In this document: positions 1 to 5,087 of the stretch, piece by piece
Layout: each line of letters starts with the position of its first letter
How positions within the stretch are numbered: position 1 is the first letter of the stretch
From: Deltaproteobacteria bacterium
GTDB taxonomy: Bacteria; Bdellovibrionota; JACOXK01; 2-02-FULL-40-11
Assembly (NCBI GenBank): GCA_016193165.1
Contig: JACPST010000048.1
Coordinates: 4,982 to 10,845, forward strand
Direction: 5' to 3'
DNA length: 5,864 nucleotides
Made by a program: the position numbers and the translations under genes
Notes under the pieces: generated by a model
Database searches by the model: none
Seen by the model: only the letters and a program-made list of their open reading frames with translations
Told to the model about the DNA's origin: nothing

Positions 1-108
1 AAGTTGCGACAAGAAAAAGAAGAAAAATTAGTTCCTCTTGCCCAAGTCCTTCCAGAACTGATGAAAGTGCGCGATGAGCTTTTCAAAAAAACTAATCCTA
101 GCTCTTGA
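1..108 (+). CDS. 3' end of an unidentified gene (partial)
   Basis: Frame 1 is open from the window edge to a TGA at 106-108 and encodes the last 35 residues of a protein. The visible tail is strongly charged at first (KLRQEKEEK), followed by LVPLAQVLPELMKVRDELFKK, which reads like an amphipathic helix, and a short TNPSS end. The gene runs 35 bases into pyrF in a different frame, so the two are probably co-transcribed and translationally linked. No domain can be recognised from so short a piece. In Escherichia coli the gene before pyrF is lapB, but nothing in these residues supports that identity, so I give no function. It could be a chance open frame, but its continuous run into the pyrF start makes a real gene more likely. 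Confidence 0.5.
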   Translation, partial: KLRQEKEEKLVPLAQVLPELMKVRDELFKKTNPSS

Positions 109-784
109 TTTTTCTGAAGTTCAAGAAGCGCTTCAGTGGGTAGATCGCTTCATGGACTTTGTAAAAATTTTTAAAGTGGGCAAACAACTTTTTACATCTG
201 CGGGTCCCCAAATTATTCGGGATATTCACCGGCAAGGAGGACAAGTTTTTTTAGATTTAAAATATCATGATATTCCTAATACTGTAGCAGGAGCATGTCG
301 TGAAGCTTCTGAGCTGGGTGTCTTTATGCTCACTATTCATGCCATGGGAGGCCTTGAGATGATGCAAGCGGCAAGAGAAGCTATTGATCAGAGATCTTCT
401 CAGCATAAGCCTTTGCTGATTGCTGTGACCGTTCTAACAAGTTTTTCTGAACAAAATCTTAAAGATATTGGGATTGTTCTTCCTTTAAAGCAATTGGTGT
501 TGCAATATGCAAAACTTGCCCAAAAAGGAGGAATGGATGGGGTGGTATGTTCTGTTCAGGAAGCAAAATCTATAAAAAAAGAGTGTGGAGAAAAATTTTT
601 GGTTGTAGCTCCTGGGATTCGTCTAGAAGAACGGAAGATTTTAAAAGAAGATCAGAAAAGATCATCCGGGATTGAGGCTGCTCTTCAGAGTGGGGCTGAT
701 TTTTTGGTATTGGGACGCTCTCTTTTTCAGGCGAAAAATCCTGTCAGCCTTTTAAAACAAACCATCGAACACTATTCTTCATGA
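74..784 (+). CDS. pyrF: orotidine-5'-phosphate decarboxylase
   Basis: PyrF removes CO2 from orotidine 5'-monophosphate to make UMP, the last step of de novo pyrimidine synthesis, in the cytoplasm. The 236-residue length is normal for the short bacterial family. The fold is a TIM barrel that works as a dimer. Visible active-site elements are D12 in LALDF, K34 in FKVGK, the catalytic array D61-x-K63-x-x-D66 in DLKYHDIPNT, H89 in the TIHAMGG strand, the phosphate-binding PGIR at 180-183 and GRSLF at 214-218. The segment after PGIR keeps the family DQ-R pattern (EDQKR, 192-196), but the usual Thr-Pro after it is SG here. The ATG at 74 places D12 at the normal distance from the N-terminus. The upstream sequence has only a weak ribosome binding site, and the start lies inside the previous gene, which suggests coupled translation. 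The stop overlaps the start of rlmB. Confidence 0.96.
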   Translation: MSFSKKLILALDFSEVQEALQWVDRFMDFVKIFKVGKQLFTSAGPQIIRDIHRQGGQVFLDLKYHDIPNTVAGACREASELGVFMLTIHAMGGLEMMQAAREAIDQRSSQHKPLLIAVTVLTSFSEQNLKDIGIVLPLKQLVLQYAKLAQKGGMDGVVCSVQEAKSIKKECGEKFLVVAPGIRLEERKILKEDQKRSSGIEAALQSGADFLVLGRSLFQAKNPVSLLKQTIEHYSS

Positions 785-1518
785 AAAATTTTATTTTTGG
801 GATTCATTCCATTTCGGAAATCTTAAAAATGCGTCCTCAAGATGTAAGAGAAATTATTGTTGCAAATAATAGAACGATTAAAAATTTAGAAAAAATTTTA
901 AATCTTGCAAAACAGTTTCATATTCCCATTCTTTATAAAGAAGAGTCATGGTTTAAGTGGGCTCGTCAAATGAACCATCAAGGAATTGTCGCGGAAGTCC
1001 GAATGAAAAAAGAAAGCTCCTTAGATGACATTTTGTCTCAACTGAAAACGCAAGAAGTTTCAGGATTTTTTTTAGTCTTAGATGAAATCACAGATCCTCA
1101 CAATGTGGGCGCGCTCATTCGTTCCGCGGCGTGCGCGGGAGTCCATGCGGTTATTCTTCCTAAACGAGGAGGATCTCCTTTGACATCTGCTGTTGCTAAA
1201 ACTTCTTCTGGAGGAATGGAGCATGTGGCTGTGATTGCCGTGGCTAATATTAACTATGCGTTGGATCGTTTGAAAAAAGAAGGCGTTTGGGTCATAGGCT
1301 TGGCGGCAGAGGCAGAAGCCTCTTTATATGAGATGCCTGGGCTGCAAGCGATAGCGCTGGTGGTAGGCAATGAGGAGCAGGGGCTGAGACGTCTTGTGAG
1401 AGAAAATTGCGATCAACTTATTAAAATTCCTATGGTGGGAGGGATGGACTCTTTGAATGCTTCTGTCGCAGGAGGCATTGCTCTTTTTGAAGTGGTGCGT
1501 CAGCGCATAAAAGAATAA
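781..1518 (+). CDS. rlmB: 23S rRNA (guanosine-2'-O)-methyltransferase, RlmB type (SpoU/TrmH superfamily)
   Basis: This is a SpoU-family (SPOUT) 2'-O-ribose methyltransferase using S-adenosylmethionine. Full-length relatives with this two-domain layout, such as E. coli RlmB at 243 residues, methylate G2251 in the P-loop of 23S rRNA. This protein has 245 residues. The N-terminal RNA-binding domain starts with FGIHSISEILK and ends near HQGIVAEV (about 66-73). The knotted catalytic domain carries motif 1 at 101-115 (DEITDPHNVGALIRS, with N108 and R114), motif 2 at 195-201 (VGNEEQG, with E198) and motif 3 at 222-229 (MDSLNASV, with S224 and N226). All are intact. The start ATG overlaps the pyrF stop as ATGA and has no clear ribosome binding site, so translation is probably coupled to pyrF. 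TrmH-type tRNA enzymes and antibiotic-resistance paralogues are alternatives, but the N-terminal domain and the position before tRNA genes and tuf favour RlmB. Confidence 0.9.
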   Translation: MKNFIFGIHSISEILKMRPQDVREIIVANNRTIKNLEKILNLAKQFHIPILYKEESWFKWARQMNHQGIVAEVRMKKESSLDDILSQLKTQEVSGFFLVLDEITDPHNVGALIRSAACAGVHAVILPKRGGSPLTSAVAKTSSGGMEHVAVIAVANINYALDRLKKEGVWVIGLAAEAEASLYEMPGLQAIALVVGNEEQGLRRLVRENCDQLIKIPMVGGMDSLNASVAGGIALFEVVRQRIKE

Positions 1519-1525
1519 AAAAATC

Positions 1526-1554
1526 TTGATTTTTAGTTTCGATCTGAATAGAGT
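1526..1554 (+). promoter_or_regulatory. possible sigma-70 promoter for the tRNA-tuf transcript
   Basis: The 91 bases between rlmB and the first tRNA contain TTGATT (1526-1531) and TAGAGT (1549-1554) separated by 17 bases. Each matches the consensus at four of six positions. A start near 1561 would leave about a 50-base leader before tRNA-Thr. In AT-rich DNA such matches arise by chance, and the tRNAs could also be read through from pyrF-rlmB, so this is tentative. Confidence 0.3.
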
Positions 1555-1609
1555 AACAAGGTTTACCATAAGTGTATTTTGCGAAGGTCTTTGAGCGCGA
1601 AAATTTAGT

Positions 1610-1682
1610 GCTGGCGTAGCTCAGTTGGTAGAGCAGCTGATTTGTAATCAGCAGGTCGCGGGTTCGAATCCCATCGCCAGCT
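1610..1682 (+). tRNA. tRNA-Thr (anticodon UGU)
   Basis: The cloverleaf folds fully. The acceptor stem GCTGGCG (1610-1616) pairs with CGCCAGC (1675-1681), the D stem GCTC pairs with GAGC, and the anticodon stem GCTGA pairs with TCAGC around loop TTTGTAA. The anticodon TGT at 1643-1645 reads ACA and related Thr codons. The T loop is TTCGAAT and the discriminator base is U at 1682. CCA is not encoded. The T stem GCGGG/CCCAT has one C-A mismatch (1659 against 1673) next to a G-U pair, where a G at 1673 would give a normal stem. It is the first gene of a Thr-Tyr-Gly-Thr cluster ahead of tuf. Confidence 0.95.
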
Positions 1683-1695
1683 GAGATTCGGATAG

Positions 1696-1778
1696 GGAGA
1701 GGTACCCGAGTGGCCAAAGGGATCAGACTGTAAATCTGACGGCGCAAGCCTTCGGAGGTTCGAATCCTCCCCTCTCCA
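1696..1778 (+). tRNA. tRNA-Tyr (anticodon GUA)
   Basis: This is a class II tRNA with a long variable arm (about 1740-1753, GGC-GCAA-GCC hairpin). The acceptor stem GGAGAGG (1696-1702) pairs perfectly with CCTCTCC (1771-1777). The anticodon stem TCAGA/TCTGA encloses CTGTAAA, giving anticodon GTA at 1730-1732. The T arm is GGAGG-TTCGAAT-CCTCC and the discriminator base is A at 1778. The bases that follow are TGG, so CCA must be added after transcription. The long variable arm with GTA anticodon and A73 identifies tyrosine, not serine or leucine. Confidence 0.96.
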
Positions 1779-1808
1779 TGGTTTAAAAAATTTTATTGGG
1801 GAAGTGAT

Positions 1809-1881
1809 GCGGGAGTAGCTCAGTTGGTAGAGCATCAGCCTTCCAAGCTGAGGGTCGCGGGTTCGAGCCCCGTTTCCCGCT
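1809..1881 (+). tRNA. tRNA-Gly (anticodon UCC)
   Basis: The acceptor stem GCGGGAG (1809-1815) pairs with TTCCCGC (1874-1880), with one G-U pair at its inner end. The anticodon stem TCAGC/GCTGA encloses CTTCCAA, giving TCC at 1842-1844, which reads GGA and GGG. The T loop is TTCGAGC and the discriminator base is U at 1881, as expected for glycine. It is directly followed by CCA at 1882-1884, so this is the only one of the four tRNAs here whose 3' CCA could be encoded. Six bases separate that CCA from the next tRNA. Confidence 0.96.
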
Positions 1882-1890
1882 CCATTTTTC

Positions 1891-1963
1891 GCCCACGTAG
1901 CTCAGTTGGCAGAGCACTTCCTTGGTAAGGAAGAGGTGACCGGTTCGATCCCGGTCGTGGGCT
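1891..1963 (+). tRNA. tRNA-Thr (anticodon GGU)
   Basis: The acceptor stem GCCCACG (1891-1897) pairs perfectly with CGTGGGC (1956-1962). The anticodon stem CTTCC/GGAAG encloses TTGGTAA, giving GGT at 1924-1926, which reads ACC and ACU. The T arm is ACCGG-TTCGATC-CCGGT and the discriminator base is U. CCA is not encoded. With the UGU tRNA upstream, it covers most Thr codons. It lies 41 bases before the tuf start, so processing of this tRNA probably sets the 5' end of the tuf message. Confidence 0.96.
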
Positions 1964-1990
1964 TGGGATAGAAATTAGAAAGTATAAACT

Positions 1991-1997
1991 GAGGAGG
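1991..1997 (+). promoter_or_regulatory. strong ribosome binding site of tuf
   Basis: GAGGAGG is a near-perfect anti-16S match, spaced 7 bases from the ATG at 2005. It is by far the strongest site in the window and fixes the true tuf start at 2005, although the long open frame begins only after the frame break. Confidence 0.9.
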
Positions 1998-2004
1998 ATA
2001 AAAT

Positions 2005-3223
2005 ATGTCTAAGGCGAAATTTGAGAGGAAGAAGCCACACATTAATATAGGGACGATAGCAGCCACACATTAATATAGGGACGATAGGGCACGTAGATCA
2101 TGGCAAGACGACGTTAACAGCGGCGATTACGAAGGTGTTAAGTGGGAAGGGGTTAGCCGAGTTTTTAGCGTTTGATAAGATTGACAAGGCTCCTGAGGAA
2201 AAAGAGCGAGGGATTACGATTGCCGTTAGTCACGTAGAATATGAGACGGATAAGAGACACTATGCGCACGTAGATTGTCCTGGTCATGCGGATTATGTGA
2301 AGAACATGATTACGGGAGCTGCGCAGATGGACGGAGCTATTTTAGTGGTTTCAGCAGCGGATGGTCCGATGCCGCAGACAAGAGAACATATTCTTTTGGC
2401 TCGGCAAGTAGGGGTGCCAAAGATTATTGTATTTTTAAATAAAGTAGACATGGTGGATGACAAAGAGCTTTTGGATTTGGTGGAAGTGGAAGTGAGAGAT
2501 CTTTTAAACAAATATGAGTTTGATGGGGACAATGCGGTGATTGTAAGAGGGAGTGCTCTTAAAGCCTTAGAGGGGGATAGTGGGGAATTAGGAGCTCAAT
2601 CGATTCAAAAGCTGATGGATTCAGTAGATAGTCAAATTCCGGAGCCCAAGAGAGATATGGATAAGCCTTTTTTAATGTCTGTGGAAGATGTATTTTCGAT
2701 TTCAGGACGAGGAACGGTGGCTACGGGGAGAGTAGAGAGAGGGGTTGTAAAACCTGGGGAAGAGGTAGAGATTGTAGGGATTAAGCCTACGGTAAAAACA
2801 GTAGTGACCCAAATTGAGATGTTTAGGAAGCTTTTGGATGAGGGGAGAGCTGGGGATAATTTGGGAGCACTTCTAAGGGGGATAGATAAAGATGGGGTAG
2901 AAAGAGGACAAGTGTTAGCTAAGCCTGGGACTATTACGCCGCATAAGAAGTTTAAGGCAGAGATTTATGTTTTAACCAAGGAAGAGGGTGGCAGGCACAC
3001 GCCCTTTTTCAATGGATATCGGCCGCAGTTTTATTTTAGGACAACAGATGTGACCGGGAGCGTGACACTTGCGCAAGGAACAGAGATGGTGATGCCTGGG
3101 GACCGTGTGACGGTAGATGCAGAGCTGATTACGCCGATTGCGATGGAAAAGGAGCTGCGGTTTGCGATTCGAGAAGGTGGAAAAACAGTGGGAGCGGGTG
3201 TCGTTACCCAAATTGTAGAGTAA
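2005..3223 (+). CDS. tuf: elongation factor Tu, frame broken near the 5' end by a 28-base duplication
   Basis: EF-Tu is the GTPase that delivers aminoacyl-tRNA to the ribosomal A site. Read as written from the ATG at 2005, translation gives 22 residues ([18 protein letters not shown], then AATH) and stops at TAA 2071-2073. Removing 28 bases (2060-2087) restores a 396-residue protein, the normal family length. It would have all G motifs: P-loop GHVDHGKTT (19-27), the switch I segment KERGITI ending at 63, [12 protein letters not shown] and GSALKALEG, followed by intact domains 2 and 3. The rest of the gene (2060-3220) is clean and conserved, so decay is not advanced. A GTG at 2135 could start the long frame, but it lies after the P-loop and has no ribosome binding site, so such a product could not bind GTP normally. 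Glycine codon use is heavy in GGG, unlike the genes on both sides. The gene sits between tRNA-Thr and rpsJ. The break may be an assembly error or a real pseudogene copy. Confidence 0.93.
2033..2087 (+). repeat. 27-base perfect direct repeat, period 28, inside tuf
   Basis: Bases 2033-2059 and 2061-2087 are identical over 27 bases and are separated by a single C at 2060. Both copies encode [12 protein letters not shown] sequence from the EF-Tu N-terminus, but in different frames, because 28 is not a multiple of three. Copy 1 continues the frame of the ATG at 2005. Copy 2 is in frame with the P-loop and the rest of the gene. A TAG at 2057-2059 closes the downstream frame just before copy 2. Confidence 0.98.
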
Positions 3224-3226
3224 CCT

Positions 3227-3541
3227 ATGGACGCACAAACACAAAAAATTAGAATTCGGCTCAGAGCGTTTGATCACGCTCTCTTGGATAAATCTGTTCA
3301 AGAGATTGTGGAATCAGCCAGACAGACGGGAGCTCGTATTGTTGGACCTATTCCTCTTCCAACCGAAATTAATAAATTTTGTGTTCTTCGTTCTCCGCAT
3401 ATAGATAAAAAGTCACGCGAACAATTTGAAATCAGAACGCATAAAAGACTTCTTGAGATTATTGAGCCCACGCAACAAACAGTGGACTCCTTGATGAAAC
3501 TAGAACTTTCCTCTGGAATAGATGTAGAGATCAAATTATGA
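3227..3541 (+). CDS. rpsJ: 30S ribosomal protein S10 (NusE)
   Basis: S10 is a head protein of the 30S subunit and, as NusE, also takes part in transcription antitermination with NusB and NusG. The 104-residue length is normal. Recognisable stretches are [33 protein letters not shown], the loop [20 protein letters not shown], and the end [10 protein letters not shown]. The start is 3 bases after the tuf stop, with only a weak GTAGAG at 3215-3220, so translation is probably coupled to tuf. There is no room for the long S10 leader that L4 uses for feedback control in E. coli. The stop overlaps the rplC start as ATGA. Confidence 0.97.
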   Translation: MDAQTQKIRIRLRAFDHALLDKSVQEIVESARQTGARIVGPIPLPTEINKFCVLRSPHIDKKSREQFEIRTHKRLLEIIEPTQQTVDSLMKLELSSGIDVEIKL

Positions 3542-4164
3542 GTGGGATTTTGGGAATTAAAGTTGGAATGAGCCAGGTTTTTACTTCTGAGGGAGAAAGA
3601 GTTCCTGTGACCTTGGTGAATACGGCAGGGTGTGCAATTGTCCAACTTAAAAATAAAGAAAAAGATGGATATGAGGCTGTTCAAGTTGGGATTGGAGAAA
3701 AATCTATTCGGAAAGTCAGTAAGCCTTTACAAAAGCATTTTGAAAAAGCTCAAACCAAACCCACACGGTGGCTTAGAGAATTTAAGGTTGAAAATCCATC
3801 GCAGTATAAGGCAGGACAGGCGATGCCCCTTGATTTTTTAAAGCCTGGAGATTTTGTGGATGTTCGTGGGACAACCAAAGGACATGGTTTCTCAGGAGGA
3901 GTAAAAAGATGGAGTTTTCAAGGAGGCCCAGGAGCCCATGGATCCCGGTTTCATAGAAGAGGAGGCTCCATCGGTAACCATACCTATCCTAAGCATGTAT
4001 TTAAAGGAAAAAAAATGCCAGGTCATTATGGAGTGGATACCTGCACGGTCCTCAATGTGAGAGTGGTGGATATTTTAAAAGACGAAAATCTTTTGGTTCT
4101 TCATGGGGCGGTGCCTGGCGCTTCCCGAGGCCTTTTAGAGATTCGAAAAAGTCAACGGAGTTAA
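3538..4164 (+). CDS. rplC: 50S ribosomal protein L3
   Basis: L3 is an early-assembling 50S protein whose long loop reaches towards the peptidyl transferase centre. The 208 residues fit the family. It begins [12 protein letters not shown], a hallmark of L3, and carries the extended loop [20 protein letters not shown], then [20 protein letters not shown] and KKMPGHYG. The position that is a methylated Gln in E. coli L3 (KKMAGQMG) is His here, as in many bacteria, so no PrmB-type methylation would be expected. The tail [15 protein letters not shown] is typical. The start overlaps the rpsJ stop by 4 bases, and rplD follows after 4 bases. Confidence 0.97.
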   Translation: MSGILGIKVGMSQVFTSEGERVPVTLVNTAGCAIVQLKNKEKDGYEAVQVGIGEKSIRKVSKPLQKHFEKAQTKPTRWLREFKVENPSQYKAGQAMPLDFLKPGDFVDVRGTTKGHGFSGGVKRWSFQGGPGAHGSRFHRRGGSIGNHTYPKHVFKGKKMPGHYGVDTCTVLNVRVVDILKDENLLVLHGAVPGASRGLLEIRKSQRS

Positions 4165-4168
4165 GTCA

Positions 4169-4789
4169 ATGCCAGTTATTGCTGTATATGATAAAACAAA
4201 GAAAAAAGTTGGGGATTTAAATCTCGATGATCGAGTGTTTAATGTCCCTCTTAAAAGACATCTCATTTATGATGCCGTGATGGCTCAAAGAAGGAGCTCG
4301 AGAAAAGGAACAGCTTCAACCAAAACACGAGCAGAAGTGAGGGGAGGAGGAGCTAAGCCTTTTCGACAAAAAGGGACAGGACGAGCTCGTCAAGGATCGT
4401 CACGTGATTCTCATCAAGTTGGAGGAGGGGTTGCTTTTGGTCCTAAGCCTCGAAAATATGAGTATGGACTTTCTAAACAAGCGTGGAAGGGAGCTCTTCG
4501 AACGACTCTGAGTATGCAATGCCGTGAAAATACTCTCACTGTTTTAAAAGATTTAAAATGGGATCAAGTGAAGACAAAAAATGTAGCACAGCTTTTGAAG
4601 AAATTTTCGTTAGAAAAAGGGTTGATTATCGATATTCAAAATGAAAATCTTCAAAAATCTTCCGCGAATTTACGATCGTTTAGATTTTTAAAGCCAGAAG
4701 GTGTGAACGTGTACGATCTTTTAAAGTTTAAAAATGTGATTGTGTCTGAGCCCGCTATTTTACAAATTGAAAAAAGGTTGCAGTCATGA
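4169..4789 (+). CDS. rplD: 50S ribosomal protein L4
   Basis: L4 binds 23S rRNA early in assembly and lines the narrow part of the peptide exit tunnel. The 206-residue length matches the family. The long tunnel loop is seen at about 46-97, with KPFRQKGTGRARQGS at 63-77 and the following GGGVAFGPKPRKYEY. The globular part then continues with LSKQAWKGALRTTLS and ends with a conserved-type FKNVIVSEPAILQIEKRL helix. ACGGAG at 4155-4160 is a reasonable ribosome binding site 8 bases before the ATG. In E. coli L4 also represses the S10 operon through a leader upstream of rpsJ, but no such leader fits between tuf and rpsJ here. The stop overlaps rplW by 4 bases. Confidence 0.97.
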   Translation: MPVIAVYDKTKKKVGDLNLDDRVFNVPLKRHLIYDAVMAQRRSSRKGTASTKTRAEVRGGGAKPFRQKGTGRARQGSSRDSHQVGGGVAFGPKPRKYEYGLSKQAWKGALRTTLSMQCRENTLTVLKDLKWDQVKTKNVAQLLKKFSLEKGLIIDIQNENLQKSSANLRSFRFLKPEGVNVYDLLKFKNVIVSEPAILQIEKRLQS

Positions 4790-5076
4790 AAACGAAATGG
4801 GATGTGATTAAAAAACCTTTAGTTACTGAAAAAGGAACAGGATTAACAGCGGCTCTGAATCAATATGTTTTTGAGGTCGCAAAAGAAGCCAATCGGGTAG
4901 AAGTTAAAAATGCGGTAGAAGTGTTATTTAAAGTAGAAGTGAAAAACGTTAGAACTTTAATTGTCCGAGGAAAAACAAAAACATATCGTCGAACCATAGG
5001 ACAAATGCCCAATTGGAAAAAGGCGTATGTCACGCTTAAAGAAGGGCACAAGATTGAACTTGTTCAAGGAGTGTAA
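4786..5076 (+). CDS. rplW: 50S ribosomal protein L23
   Basis: L23 sits at the rim of the peptide exit tunnel and is the docking point for trigger factor and SRP. The 96 residues are typical. Visible family features are the N-terminal [11 protein letters not shown], with E15 matching the trigger factor-contacting Glu of E. coli L23, then [34 protein letters not shown], and the C-terminal [17 protein letters not shown]. The start overlaps the rplD stop as ATGA, with AAAGG 8 bases upstream. rplB follows after 11 bases. Confidence 0.97.
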   Translation: MKTKWDVIKKPLVTEKGTGLTAALNQYVFEVAKEANRVEVKNAVEVLFKVEVKNVRTLIVRGKTKTYRRTIGQMPNWKKAYVTLKEGHKIELVQGV

Positions 5077-5087
5077 GAGATTTTTTT

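Noticed and set aside
1519..1534. Small inverted repeat AAAAATC-TT-GATTTTT just after rlmB, as a possible terminator
   Set aside because: The stem is almost all A-T with a tiny loop, too weak to be a convincing intrinsic terminator.
1324..1569. Minus-strand open frame over the end of rlmB
   Set aside because: It is a shadow of rlmB with no recognisable domain, and the + strand gene has all SPOUT motifs intact.
1430..1835. Two minus-strand open frames (1430-1747 and 1605-1835) across the tRNA cluster, with GIRTRDLLITNQLLYQLSYA- and DSNPRPADYKSAALPTEL-like peptides
   Set aside because: These are the well-known false proteins read antisense through tRNA genes. They overlap four well-folded tRNAs on the + strand.
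1983..1988. TATAAA as a -10 box for a tuf-specific promoter
   Set aside because: There is no good -35 at the right distance, and a start here would fall within or next to the ribosome binding site.
2293..2532. Minus-strand open frame inside tuf
   Set aside because: It lies antisense to the conserved EF-Tu GTPase domain and has low-complexity Ser/Thr-rich content typical of a shadow frame.
2135..3223. A separate short gene starting at GTG 2135
   Set aside because: It is the body of EF-Tu after the frame break. It lacks the P-loop and has no ribosome binding site, so it is not an independent gene.
2972..3301. Minus-strand open frame over the tuf-rpsJ junction
   Set aside because: It is antisense to two conserved genes and has no family features.
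3298..3684. Minus-strand open frame over rpsJ and rplC
   Set aside because: It is antisense to S10 and L3 coding sequence and is explained as a shadow.
3632..3841. Plus-strand open frame in another frame within rplC
   Set aside because: It lies wholly inside L3 with no ribosome binding site or known domain.
4860..5051. Minus-strand open frame inside rplW
   Set aside because: It is antisense to conserved L23.
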